From an uncultured Lachnospiraceae bacterium (GTDB lineage Bacteria; Bacillota; Clostridia; Lachnospirales; Lachnospiraceae), in NCBI GenBank assembly GCA_949740535.1, contig CATJHO010000087.1, forward strand, positions 1 to 59,267: a stretch of 59,267 nt of DNA, in the 5' to 3' direction. The notes under the pieces are model-generated. The model was not told the DNA's origin. It worked only from the letters and a program-made list of their open reading frames with translations, and searched no databases. Shown one piece after another: positions 25,866 to 34,724 of this stretch (the first letter of the stretch is position 1; each line of letters opens with the position of its first letter). The translations under genes were made by a program, and so were the position numbers.

Positions 25866-26207
25866 ATGCCAGAATATCTTACTGCAGTCGGGACATTTCT
25901 TCTTGCAGCGGTTATTATTTATCTCAGCTATATCTGCAGCAAGTATCTTGGAAAGGGGCTGGTGCGCAGCAGCAGTTCCCAGTACATGCGTATGCTGGAT
26001 CAGATGATTGTGGGACAGAACCGTACCTTGGTGATTGTTCAGGCAGGGGGACGGTATCTGCTGCTGGGCGTAGGCCCGGATAAGATTCAGACTCTGGCAG
26101 AGCTTTCCGAGGAGGATCTGCTTCCTCTGGGAGGAGCAGAAGGTGAGCCTTCTTTGGATTTTGGGCGGATTCTGTCACGGATCAAGCGGAAAAAGGATGA
26201 GGAGTAA
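25866..26207 (+). CDS. fliO: Flagellar biosynthesis protein FliO
   Basis: FliO assists assembly of the FliP export-gate ring. The short 113-residue protein has one N-terminal membrane segment (about 7-25) and a basic/hydrophobic cytoplasmic domain with RMLDQMIVGQNRTLVIVQAGGRYLLLGV, the FliO/FliZ family core. Family sequence conservation is low, so its position directly before fliP is part of the evidence. Confidence 0.88.
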   Translation: MPEYLTAVGTFLLAAVIIYLSYICSKYLGKGLVRSSSSQYMRMLDQMIVGQNRTLVIVQAGGRYLLLGVGPDKIQTLAELSEEDLLPLGGAEGEPSLDFGRILSRIKRKKDEE

Positions 26208-26219
26208 TGAGGTAAGGCT

Positions 26220-26894
26220 ATGGAAAATGAGACATTTGGGGGCGACGCGCTGATAAACATCAACGGAGAACAGGTCCCCACGCTGGAACTGCTGCTGATG
26301 CTTACGCTGATCTCTCTGCTTCCTTCGCTTTTGATTATGTGTACGTCCTTTATGCGGACGATCATTATGCTGTCCTTTCTGAGAAATGCCATGGGAATTC
26401 AGCAGAGTCCTCCTAATATGGTTTTAATTGGGATTGCGTTGTTTCTGACGTTGTTTATTATGACTCCGGTAATTGACGAGATCAATGAGACGGCATACAA
26501 GCCTTATGTGAATGAGGAGATTACCCAGCAGGAGGCCTGGCAGCGGGCTCAGGTGCCTTTGAAAGAGTTTATGCTGCGCAACACAGAGGAGGATACCCTG
26601 GATTTCTTTATGGATATGGGGAAAGCAGAGGCAGTGGAACAGGAAGTAGAGCTGCCTTTGACCATTGTGATTCCTTCCTTTATGACAACCGAATTAAAGC
26701 GGGCTTTTACGGCGGGATTCCTGCTGTACATCCCGTTTCTTCTGATAGATATTATTGTTTCCAGTACCCTGATGTCCATGGGTATGATGATGCTTCCGCC
26801 GGCCATGATTTCTCTGCCCTTCAAACTGCTGTTGTTTGTGACGGTAGACGGCTGGCAGCTGTTGTTCTCCGCGATTGTAGGAGGTTTTAACTGA
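26220..26894 (+). CDS. fliP: Flagellar export gate protein FliP
   Basis: FliP forms the core of the flagellar type III export channel. The 224-residue protein has four membrane segments, with FMRTIIMLSFLRNAMGIQQ (family signature) after the first and MGMMMLPPAMISLPFKLLLF near the end. Unlike many FliP proteins it lacks a clear cleavable signal peptide. It precedes fliQ and fliR in the standard order. Confidence 0.97.
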   Translation: MENETFGGDALININGEQVPTLELLLMLTLISLLPSLLIMCTSFMRTIIMLSFLRNAMGIQQSPPNMVLIGIALFLTLFIMTPVIDEINETAYKPYVNEEITQQEAWQRAQVPLKEFMLRNTEEDTLDFFMDMGKAEAVEQEVELPLTIVIPSFMTTELKRAFTAGFLLYIPFLLIDIIVSSTLMSMGMMMLPPAMISLPFKLLLFVTVDGWQLLFSAIVGGFN

Positions 26895-26917
26895 CAGAAT
26901 GAGAAAGGCGGGTTTTT

Positions 26918-27181
26918 ATGACAAGCGCGGCAATCGGGGATTTGATGTATGAATTTTTTCTCATGTCCATCCGGCTGGCAGGGCCGCCCCTGCTCTTAAG
27001 TATGTTGATAGGTATTTTGATCGCCATTATTCAGGCAGCCACTCAGATTCATGAGCAGACTCTGACCTTTGTGCCAAAACTCTTGGTGATTGGACTGGTG
27101 CTGGTATTTACAGGAGGGAATATGCTGGCCGCCCTGCAGGATTTTACAGTGCGGCTGTTTCGGCTGATGCAGGCAGGATGA
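26918..27181 (+). CDS. fliQ: Flagellar export gate protein FliQ
   Basis: FliQ is a two-membrane-segment subunit of the export channel. The 87-residue protein matches the family in length and in sequence, with PPLLLSMLIGILIAIIQAATQIHEQTL, of which the Q-A-x-T-Q-I-x-E-Q-T-L part is nearly invariant. The start has GAAAGGCGGG upstream. fliR begins 4 bases after its stop. Confidence 0.96.
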   Translation: MTSAAIGDLMYEFFLMSIRLAGPPLLLSMLIGILIAIIQAATQIHEQTLTFVPKLLVIGLVLVFTGGNMLAALQDFTVRLFRLMQAG

Positions 27182-27185
27182 GCCT

Positions 27186-27941
27186 ATGGATATTATTCTG
27201 TTTTCCATGATTGCCATGCGTATGGCAGGGCTTATCTTTATGAATCCTGTTTTTGGCAGAAGAAATATACCTAATAATGTGAAGGCAGGTATGACCCTCA
27301 TCTTTACCATTCTGGTCTATTCCACCATGGAGGAGCCGGGTCTTTCTTATAATTTTACCTCTTCCTTTCTCTATGGTTTTATCCTTTTGAAAGAATTTTT
27401 GGTGGGGTATGTGCTTGGGTATGTAATGGAGCTGTTTTTATTTGTTATTACCCATGCAGGCACGATTATTGATTTTCATATGGGATTGTCCATGTCTATG
27501 GTTTACGATCCCCAGACCAATGCCCAGATTGCCATGACAGGAAATGTGTATCAGATTTTTTATACACTGATTTTCTTTGCGGTGGACGGTCATCTGGTCC
27601 TGCTTCGGACACTTTTAAGATCTGGAGAGCTGGTGCCTTATGGGGAAGTGGTTTTTACCCAGGGGCTGGCCATGGCGGTGCTGGACCTTTTCCGGGGCTG
27701 TATCGTACTTGCAGTCCGGTTTGCCTTTCCCATTATTGCCATTGAATTTCTGGTAGAAGTGGGCGTGGGGATTATGATGAAGATTGCTCCGCAGGTGAAC
27801 GTGTTTGTTATCAATATTCAGATAAAGATAGCGATCGGTTTTCTGACCCTGCTGCTATTGGTTTCTCCTATGAAATCCTGGCTGGAGGAGCTGATGCATC
27901 AGATGCTTCAATCCATGGGAGAGATACTGAGTCTGATGTAG
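27186..27941 (+). CDS. fliR: Flagellar export gate protein FliR
   Basis: FliR completes the FliPQR channel and contacts FlhB. The 251-residue protein has about six membrane segments, the RMAGLIFMNPVFGRRNIPNNVKAG segment near the N-terminus and AMVYDPQTNA-like family residues after the GTIIDFHMGLSMSM segment. It lies 4 bases after fliQ and 70 bases before the GTG start of flhB. Confidence 0.96.
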   Translation: MDIILFSMIAMRMAGLIFMNPVFGRRNIPNNVKAGMTLIFTILVYSTMEEPGLSYNFTSSFLYGFILLKEFLVGYVLGYVMELFLFVITHAGTIIDFHMGLSMSMVYDPQTNAQIAMTGNVYQIFYTLIFFAVDGHLVLLRTLLRSGELVPYGEVVFTQGLAMAVLDLFRGCIVLAVRFAFPIIAIEFLVEVGVGIMMKIAPQVNVFVINIQIKIAIGFLTLLLLVSPMKSWLEELMHQMLQSMGEILSLM

Positions 27942-28011
27942 CAGGGCGTAAGAAAGCTGTGTACAAGAAGGCCGCATACAGACAGGCGGCATAAAAGGAT
28001 GTGATGGATCC

Positions 28012-29073
28012 GTGGCCGGTGAGAAGACAGAAAAAGCCACGCCAAAAAAGCGGCGCGACCAGCGAAAAGAAGGTAATGTCTTTCAAAGTAAAGATGTGAT
28101 CACAGTTGTTTCCCTGCTGGGAAGTTTTTTCTGTCTGAAGCTCCTGTTTCCTCTGATTTACCGGACTCTTCGGGACTGCCTGGTGCAGTTTATCAGCTAT
28201 GCAGGAACGGTTGAGAAAATTGGCCAGGGGGATATATCCTGGCTGGGCTTCCAGGCTGCTCTGGTAGTGGTAAAGGGCGCTCTGCCGATTCTTTTGATTG
28301 GCTGTGCTTTGGCAGTGCTCGCCACAGGCGTACAGACCCGGTTTCTCTTTGCTTCCAAGGCTTTTAAGCCCAAGTTCAGCAGTTTGAATCCGCTGAACGG
28401 CATTAAGAATATGTTTTCCTTAAAAAGTCTGGTGGAGCTCTTAAAAGGAATTGTAAAGATTATCCTGCTGGGAGTGATTCTTTTCAATCTGCTGAAAGGA
28501 GAACTCTTCCGGCTGATTAATACCATGCATATGGATCTGGCGGTTTCTACGGTGTATGTGCTGCAGAAAGTAATTAATATGGTTCTTCAGGTCTGTATGT
28601 ATTTTGCAGTGGTTGCCGCGCTTGACTATTTTTACCAGTGGTGGTCTTACGAAAAAAAGATTAAAATGTCTAAGGATGAGGTAAAAGAAGAGTTCAAGCA
28701 GCTGGAAGGAAATCCGGAGATCAAAGGGCGTATTAAGGATGTACAGCGTCAGCGGGCCCGTTCCCGTATGATGCAGGCAGTTCCAGAAGCAGATGTGATC
28801 ATCCGAAACCCTACCCATTACGCGGTTGCCCTGAAATATAATCCGGATAAGGATAATGCGCCGCATCTCATTGCCAAAGGGCAGGATGAACTGGCGCTGC
28901 GGATTGTAAAAACCGCTGAGGAGCATGATGTGGCTGTCATAGAGAATAAACCTCTGGCAAGAGGCATCTATGCGAGCACACCTTTGAACGCTGAGATACC
29001 GGGAGAGTACTACGGAGTAGTAGCAGAGCTTCTGGTTCAGGTATATAAACTGAAGAACAAGAAACTGGTGTAG
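28012..29073 (+). CDS. flhB: Flagellar export specificity switch protein FlhB
   Basis: FlhB is an export gate protein that changes substrate class after self-cleavage. The 353-residue protein has an N-terminal basic region (KTEKATPKKRRDQRKEGN), four membrane segments, and the cytoplasmic NPTH auto-cleavage site at 266-269. A GTG start is used: AAAAGGA is 12 bases upstream and neither nearby ATG nor GTG is in frame. flhA begins 3 bases after its stop. Confidence 0.97.
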   Translation: MAGEKTEKATPKKRRDQRKEGNVFQSKDVITVVSLLGSFFCLKLLFPLIYRTLRDCLVQFISYAGTVEKIGQGDISWLGFQAALVVVKGALPILLIGCALAVLATGVQTRFLFASKAFKPKFSSLNPLNGIKNMFSLKSLVELLKGIVKIILLGVILFNLLKGELFRLINTMHMDLAVSTVYVLQKVINMVLQVCMYFAVVAALDYFYQWWSYEKKIKMSKDEVKEEFKQLEGNPEIKGRIKDVQRQRARSRMMQAVPEADVIIRNPTHYAVALKYNPDKDNAPHLIAKGQDELALRIVKTAEEHDVAVIENKPLARGIYASTPLNAEIPGEYYGVVAELLVQVYKLKNKKLV

Positions 29074-29076
29074 GAT

Positions 29077-31140
29077 ATGAAAAAATTTCTCTATAGTGCG
29101 GTTTCGCTGGCGGTTGTAGCCATCGTACTGCTTTTGATTGTTCCATTAAGTCCTTTTTTGATGGACGTAATGATTATATTGAATATATCCCTGGCCATGA
29201 TCATACTGCTGATCAGCATGAATATTAAGGAGGCGCTGGAGTTTTCCATTTTCCCGTCCCTTCTGCTGGTAACCACTCTGTTTCGTCTAGCTTTGAATGT
29301 GTCTTCGACCAGAAACATTCTGACCAGGCAGGGGCAGTCCGGTGAGGTGATTCAGGCCTTTGGAGACTTTGTGCTTCAGGGAAACGTAGTTGTAGGATTC
29401 ATTATCTACATAATCATTGTCCTGGTACAGTTTATCGTTATCACCAAGGGCGCTGAGCGTGTGGCTGAGGTTGCTGCGAGATTTACTCTGGACGCAATGC
29501 CCGGCAAGCAGATGGCTATTGACGCGGACTTAAGCTCCGGGCTGATTACCGAGCAGGAAGCGAAGGTCCGCCGGAATAAGATTCAGAAGGAAGCTGACTT
29601 CTACGGAGCCATGGATGGTGCCACCAAGATCGTAAAGGGCGATTCCATTATGTCCCTGATAATGACGATTGTAAACTTTGTGGGCGGCATTATCATCGGT
29701 CTGGTCCAGGGCGGCATGACCTTCTCGGATGTGTTATCCGTCTATTCCATTGCTACCGTTGGTGACGGCCTGGTATCCCAGATTCCGGCCCTTCTGATTT
29801 CCACAGCCACGGGTATGATTGTAACCCGATCCGTATCCGAAGGCAGCTTAAACGACGACGTATCCAAGCAGTTTATGGCTCAGCCCTTCTCCATTATGGC
29901 AGGTGGAATTGCCATGCTGGTGATGGCGATGGTTCCGGGAATGCCCAAGCTTCAGATGCTTGTCATCGGCGGAGGCTTGCTGGCGGGAGGCTGGCAGTTA
30001 AGCCGCCGGATTGAGGCTATGGGAACAGCCCTGGCCGAGGCCGCGGAGGCGGAGCAGATGATGCCCGGCGAGGAGATGGTGGATCCGGAACAGTACTACA
30101 AGGATATCAACAATGTCTACTCTTTGATTGGGGTGGAGGCCATTGAGATGGAATTCGGCTACAGCCTGATTCCTCTGGTGGATGAGTCAAGCGGCGGCAA
30201 GATGATCAACCGGATTGTTATTTTCCGCCGGCAGTATGCCCAGGAAATGGGTCTTGTGATTCCTTCTATCCGTCTTCGTGACAGTTCCAGCCTGAATACC
30301 AACCAGTATGTGGTGAAGATTAAGGGCGAAGAAGTGGCAAGAGGCGAGATTCTGGTGGATTATTATCTGGCTCTGGAGCCGGTGAATCCCACCAAAGAAA
30401 TTGACGGTATTGATACCATTGAACCGGCCTATGGAATCCCCGGAAAATGGATTAGTATTGATAAAAAGGAAATGGCGGAGATTTACGGCTATACCGTTAT
30501 TGATCCTCTGTCCGTAATGCTGACCCACCTGTCTGAGACGGTGCGCAAGCATGCCCACGAGCTTTTGAGCCGGCAGGAAGTTGTGCAGCTGGTAGAGAAT
30601 GTGAAGATGAACGCCCCTCAGCTGGTGGAGGAGCTGTTCCCCAATGTGATTTCTTACGGCGTCTTCCAGAAGATCCTTGTAAATCTTCTCAAGGAGGGCA
30701 TTCCCATCAAGGATATGGAGACCATTATGGAGACCATCGCAGACTCGGCCATGACGGTGAAGGATATGGATACCATCACCGAGAATATCCGGACAGCCCT
30801 GAAGCGTACCATTACCCGGAAGTTCTGTGACGGCGGCGTGATGCGGGTGGTTACCTTAAGTGCAGAGCTGGAGAAGAGTATTATTACCAGCCTTACCAAG
30901 GGAGAACAGGGCATGTATCTTGCCTTAAGCCCTGATACTATGCAGAGTATTATCCAGCAGCTTGGGGACGAGATTAAGAAGTTCCAGGAGCTGTCCCAGG
31001 ATCCGATTGTTCTTACCAGCCAGGTGGTGCGGCTGCATTTCTATCGTTTGATAGAGCAGTTCTATCCCAGCGTGTATGTGTTATCTTTTAATGAAATCAG
31101 TAATAATATTCAGATACAGGCGGTAGGAAACATTGGGTAA
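29077..31140 (+). CDS. flhA: Flagellar export gate protein FlhA
   Basis: FlhA is the nine-subunit export gate that converts ion flow to transport and docks chaperone-substrate complexes. The 687-residue protein has about eight membrane segments in the first half, the FHIPEP-family core (EFSIFPSLLLVTTLFRLALNVSST and KQMAIDADLSSGLI), and a large cytoplasmic domain. Length is normal. No flhF or flhG follows, unlike most Bacilli and many Clostridia; the next gene is sigD. Confidence 0.98.
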   Translation: MKKFLYSAVSLAVVAIVLLLIVPLSPFLMDVMIILNISLAMIILLISMNIKEALEFSIFPSLLLVTTLFRLALNVSSTRNILTRQGQSGEVIQAFGDFVLQGNVVVGFIIYIIIVLVQFIVITKGAERVAEVAARFTLDAMPGKQMAIDADLSSGLITEQEAKVRRNKIQKEADFYGAMDGATKIVKGDSIMSLIMTIVNFVGGIIIGLVQGGMTFSDVLSVYSIATVGDGLVSQIPALLISTATGMIVTRSVSEGSLNDDVSKQFMAQPFSIMAGGIAMLVMAMVPGMPKLQMLVIGGGLLAGGWQLSRRIEAMGTALAEAAEAEQMMPGEEMVDPEQYYKDINNVYSLIGVEAIEMEFGYSLIPLVDESSGGKMINRIVIFRRQYAQEMGLVIPSIRLRDSSSLNTNQYVVKIKGEEVARGEILVDYYLALEPVNPTKEIDGIDTIEPAYGIPGKWISIDKKEMAEIYGYTVIDPLSVMLTHLSETVRKHAHELLSRQEVVQLVENVKMNAPQLVEELFPNVISYGVFQKILVNLLKEGIPIKDMETIMETIADSAMTVKDMDTITENIRTALKRTITRKFCDGGVMRVVTLSAELEKSIITSLTKGEQGMYLALSPDTMQSIIQQLGDEIKKFQELSQDPIVLTSQVVRLHFYRLIEQFYPSVYVLSFNEISNNIQIQAVGNIG

Positions 31141-31202
31141 CAGTTTCATTGTCTGAATTGTTGCAATATCGGTGCATAAATGAGAGGATGGAGTGTACAG
31201 AT

Positions 31203-31991
31203 ATGGAAGCAGAGAAAGCATTCGACGGTCTGACCAATGAAGAACTTTTAACAGAATACAGAAAAACCGGAGAGCTGTCTCTAAAACAGGAATTGGTAAT
31301 GCGCTATGTATACATTGTGCGGAGTATTGCCATTCAGATGCGGGATGTATATGTAAGCTTTGCCCAGATCGAGGATATTGTCAATGAGGGCGTGCTGGTC
31401 ATTATGAGTGCCCTGGATAAATTCGATCCGGAAAAAAATGTAAAATTTGAGACTTATATTTCGAAACGCATTAAGGGTATGGTCATTGACATGGCCAGAA
31501 AGCAGGATTGGATCCCAAGAAGTGTCAGAAAAAATGCAAGAGATATTGATGAAGTGACCACAAAGCTGTATAATGAATTGGGGAGATACCCTTCACCGGA
31601 GGAGATCGCCGGATATCTGAACCTCAGCCTGGAGAAATATCAGGAGGCACAGAGAAAGACGACCCTTTACAATGTGCTGTCACTGGATTTGGTTCTGGAT
31701 GAAGGAAGCGAGAACAAGAAGACGGTACATCTGCCCTCCAGGGATGAAAATGAACAGCCGGAGCTGAGCTGTCTCAAGAAAGAGGCGGGAGAGGTTCTGG
31801 CGGAAGGAATCCGGGGGCTTAAGGAAAATGAACAGCTGGTTATCTCCATGTACTATGTGGAGGAGCTGAACATGAAACAGATTGCCGAGGTGCTTTCTGT
31901 GAGCGAGCCCCGTGTATCACAGATTCATGCCAATGCGGTTAAGAAATTAAAAATATATCTGCAAAAGGAATATGGAGAGGAGAACAAATAG
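31203..31991 (+). CDS. fliA: Flagellar sigma factor SigD (FliA, sigma-28)
   Basis: This sigma factor directs RNA polymerase to late flagellar and chemotaxis promoters and is held by FlgM. The 262-residue protein has region 2 (EDIVNEGVLVIMSALDKFDP, then FETYISKRIKGMVIDMARKQDW), region 3 and region 4 (MKQIAEVLSVSEPRVSQIHA). Earlier in-frame TTG (31149) and ATG (31188) exist, but the GGATGGAG block suits the ATG at 31203. Its gene ends exactly where the next begins. Candidate target -10 boxes are seen before cheA and flgM. Confidence 0.95.
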   Translation: MEAEKAFDGLTNEELLTEYRKTGELSLKQELVMRYVYIVRSIAIQMRDVYVSFAQIEDIVNEGVLVIMSALDKFDPEKNVKFETYISKRIKGMVIDMARKQDWIPRSVRKNARDIDEVTTKLYNELGRYPSPEEIAGYLNLSLEKYQEAQRKTTLYNVLSLDLVLDEGSENKKTVHLPSRDENEQPELSCLKKEAGEVLAEGIRGLKENEQLVISMYYVEELNMKQIAEVLSVSEPRVSQIHANAVKKLKIYLQKEYGEENK

Positions 31992-32756
31992 ATGTTTCAA
32001 GGCTTTTACACCCTGGGTTCTGCGATGATTTCCGAGAACCGTAACCTCAATGTCATCAGTAATAATATGGCGAATGCGGCTACCACAGGCTACAAGAGTG
32101 ATAAGTATATTGCCAGCACCTTTCGGGAGGAAGTGCTGTACCGCAGTGGAAATATCACTCCAAACAAGCGCACGCCCATTGGAACTACAGCCATGATTCA
32201 GGCCACCAATGACCGGGTGACCAATTATGAGCAGGGGGGTCTGGAGCCGACGGAGATGCCCCTTGACCTGGCTATCAGCGGAGAGGGATTTTTCGCGGTT
32301 CAGACGGGGGATAATGAGACTTTGTACACCCGGAACGGTTCTCTGATTACCGATGATGCAGGTTATCTGGCTGTGCCGGGGGTCGGCCGGATTCTTGGGG
32401 CCGGGGGAACGGCGATTCACGTGGATACGGACGCTCTTATCATTGATACGGATGGTACAGTCCGCAATGAGATGACAGGAGCAGTCTATGGAAGAATCCA
32501 GCTGACAGACTTTACGGACTATTATGAGGGTCTGATAAAAGGAGATAATGGAACTTTTGCAGCCCAGGAAGACGCGCAGACGAGACCGGCAGATGCCCAG
32601 ATTGTCCAGGGAATGCTGGAGCGGTCCAATACCTCTATGGTGGAGGAGATGACTTCCATGATGAGCGCCCAGAGATCCCTTCAGGCCGCAGCACAGCTGA
32701 TTAAGATGTACGATCAGCTGGACAGCCGGACCGTAAGTCTGGGAAGCATGAGCTGA
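31992..32756 (+). CDS. flgF: Flagellar rod protein, FlgF/FlhO-like
   Basis: A distal rod or hook-basal body protein of the FlgE/F/G family. The 254-residue product has the rod N-terminal motif LNVISNNMANAATTGYK and the C-terminal helix VEEMTSMMSAQRSLQAAAQLIK. In Bacillus two such genes, flhO and flhP, make the rod; this one and the next probably correspond. FlgF versus FlgG cannot be firmly decided from sequence alone. Its ATG directly follows the sigD stop, with its ribosome binding site (GGAGAGGAG) inside sigD, implying coupling. Confidence 0.85.
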   Translation: MFQGFYTLGSAMISENRNLNVISNNMANAATTGYKSDKYIASTFREEVLYRSGNITPNKRTPIGTTAMIQATNDRVTNYEQGGLEPTEMPLDLAISGEGFFAVQTGDNETLYTRNGSLITDDAGYLAVPGVGRILGAGGTAIHVDTDALIIDTDGTVRNEMTGAVYGRIQLTDFTDYYEGLIKGDNGTFAAQEDAQTRPADAQIVQGMLERSNTSMVEEMTSMMSAQRSLQAAAQLIKMYDQLDSRTVSLGSMS

Positions 32757-32799
32757 AACAGCAGTGAATTCTATTCAGGATAGATAAGGAGACGGGAAC

Positions 32800-33519
32800 A
32801 TGTATTCATCATTTTATGCGGCAGCCCAGGGAGCAATCGGCCAGCAGTCCAGAATGGACGTAATCTCCAACAATCTGGCCAATGTAAATAACCAGGGCTA
32901 CAAACCAAAGGTAGGAGTTTTTCAGGATCTCATGTACTATAACCTGAACAACTGGCAGGGGGATGAGACGAAGATTCAGGCCGGAACGGGAATCGCTCTG
33001 GAGAAAGCAGATACAAATTTTGCTCCTTCCGGATATGATATCACAGAGCGGGATTATGACTTCGCCATCATTGATAATGGATTTTTCATGATGCGCAATC
33101 CGGTAAACAATGAGATTACTTACACCCGGAATGGCCGGTTCAGCCTTTCTCAGAGAGGCAATGATTTCTATCTGGTCAATGATGCGGAGAATCTGGTACT
33201 GGATCGGAACCGGAATCCCATCCGCCTGACCGGAACCGAGGCTGCGGGCCGGGAGCTTTCAGCTCTTCCGGGAATCTTTGATTTCCGGGTTAAGAACGGA
33301 ATGCTGAGTGTAGGGGACAATGAATTTGCCCCGGTGGCAAAGAATGGAGATCCCATTCTTCAGCAGGAGACGCCTCTTCAGGGAGCGCTTGAGTCTTCCG
33401 GCACAGATCTGGCCATGGATCTGGTGCGCATGATTGAGAGCCAGCGGGCGTATTCCTACGCGCTTAAGATGGTGCAGACTTCCGACGAGGTAGTCCAGAC
33501 CATAAATGCACTCAGGTAA
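32800..33519 (+). CDS. flgG: Flagellar rod protein, FlgG/FlhP-like
   Basis: The second rod protein of the FlgE/F/G family, 239 residues, probably the partner of the preceding product. The N-terminus has MDVISNNLANVNNQGYKPK, the middle has FAIIDNGFFMMRNP and YTRNGRFSLSQRG, and the C-terminus has VRMIESQRAYSYALKMVQTSDE. Its middle is the better match to rod proteins of the FlhP type. Assignment to flgG is tentative, to the rod family certain. Confidence 0.85.
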   Translation: MYSSFYAAAQGAIGQQSRMDVISNNLANVNNQGYKPKVGVFQDLMYYNLNNWQGDETKIQAGTGIALEKADTNFAPSGYDITERDYDFAIIDNGFFMMRNPVNNEITYTRNGRFSLSQRGNDFYLVNDAENLVLDRNRNPIRLTGTEAAGRELSALPGIFDFRVKNGMLSVGDNEFAPVAKNGDPILQQETPLQGALESSGTDLAMDLVRMIESQRAYSYALKMVQTSDEVVQTINALR

Positions 33520-33566
33520 CAGGGATCTGATGTTATGGCAGAGAAGTGAAGAAAGGCAGGCGGGTT

Positions 33567-34193
33567 ATGGCAATAGAACGGTTTGAAGATATGAACGCTG
33601 CAGCACTGGATGTTTTCCGGGAAATCGGAAGCATCGGTGTGGGCAATGCAGCTACGGCGCTGTCCCAGGTACTGGGCGTAAAGGTAAGCATGAAGCTGCC
33701 AAGAGTAACCATTGAAGGCTATGATGAGGCCATTGCAGGTATGGGTCATCCGGAGGATATGGTGGCAGCTGTGCTGGTAGAGATGGGCGGAGATATCAAG
33801 GGAATTATGCTGTATATGCTGAAGCTTGATTTTATCAACGCTATTCTTGCCCGTCTGGTTGGAAAATATATCGAAGATTTCAGCCAGATTGATGAGCTGT
33901 CGGCCTCCGCACTGGAGGAGACTGGTAACATTATTATTTCCTCCTATGTCAGTGCAATCACAAAACTGGCAGGTTTGGAAGTGCCATTGTCTGTGCCTTC
34001 CATATCCGTGAATATGCTGGGCGGGATTTTGAGTGTGCCCATGGCCATGTTTGGGGAGGTTTCTGATAAGTTGATGATGATTCAGGGCGAATTCCTGATT
34101 GGTGATACCCAGCTGGAAGGGGATCTGCTCCTGCTTCCAGATATTGAATCATTAAATTTCCTATTGAAAAAGTTGGGAGTTGCGGATGAGTAA
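33567..34193 (+). CDS. cheC: CheY-P phosphatase CheC
   Basis: CheC hydrolyses CheY-P and, in Bacillus, binds CheD in an adaptation circuit. The 208-residue product has two CheC active-site motifs: FREIGSIGVGNAATALS (about 17-33) and ALEETGNIIISSYVSAI (about 117-133). The start at 33567 follows GAAAGGCAGG. It is followed by cheD with TAATG overlap, so the pair is probably coupled. Confidence 0.95.
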   Translation: MAIERFEDMNAAALDVFREIGSIGVGNAATALSQVLGVKVSMKLPRVTIEGYDEAIAGMGHPEDMVAAVLVEMGGDIKGIMLYMLKLDFINAILARLVGKYIEDFSQIDELSASALEETGNIIISSYVSAITKLAGLEVPLSVPSISVNMLGGILSVPMAMFGEVSDKLMMIQGEFLIGDTQLEGDLLLLPDIESLNFLLKKLGVADE

Positions 34194-34678
34194 TGGCAGG
34201 AAAGCAGTTAGTGGTAGGAATCGGTGATATGAAGCTGGGAAGGCAGGAGGGTACGATTATTACGTATGCATTGGGCTCCTGCATTGGAATTGCTTTGTAT
34301 GATCCGATGATCAAATTGGGAGCGCTTGTACATATTATGCTCCCGGAACGTGTGAATTCGGATGCGAATATTTACAAATATGCGGATACGGGGTTAAAAG
34401 AGACATTCCGCAAGCTGTATGCCTACGGGGCGGTAAAAAGCCGGCTTACAGCCAAGATTGCAGGCGGCGCGAAAATGTTTGAGATGAAGGGCGGAAGCTC
34501 TGCCATGGGAAATATCGGCGAGCGGAATGCTCAGATGGTAAAAAGAGTGCTGATGCAGGAAGGGATCCGTATTGTGAAGGAAGATACCGGAGCAAATTAT
34601 GCGCGGACCATGTCGATTGATTTAGCCAACGGCACGGTACTGGTAAAGACATTCGGCAGGCCAGAGCTGCGCATGTAA
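34193..34678 (+). CDS. cheD: Chemoreceptor glutamine deamidase CheD
   Basis: CheD deamidates receptor glutamines and is regulated by CheC and CheY-P. The 161-residue protein has catalytic Cys30 in ALGSCIGIALYD, His47 in GALVHIMLPE, and the GGSSAMGNIGERN loop with the conserved Thr/Ser-Asn part. Its start overlaps the last base of the cheC stop. Length is normal. Confidence 0.96.
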   Translation: MAGKQLVVGIGDMKLGRQEGTIITYALGSCIGIALYDPMIKLGALVHIMLPERVNSDANIYKYADTGLKETFRKLYAYGAVKSRLTAKIAGGAKMFEMKGGSSAMGNIGERNAQMVKRVLMQEGIRIVKEDTGANYARTMSIDLANGTVLVKTFGRPELRM

Positions 34679-34724
34679 GAATTTTGCGGAACATAAAAAA
34701 GAGGTAATAAGGAGGAACTGCAAC

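Noticed and set aside
31149..31202. Longer SigD beginning at TTG 31149 or ATG 31188
   Set aside because: No spaced ribosome binding site for either; GGATGGAG fits the ATG at 31203.
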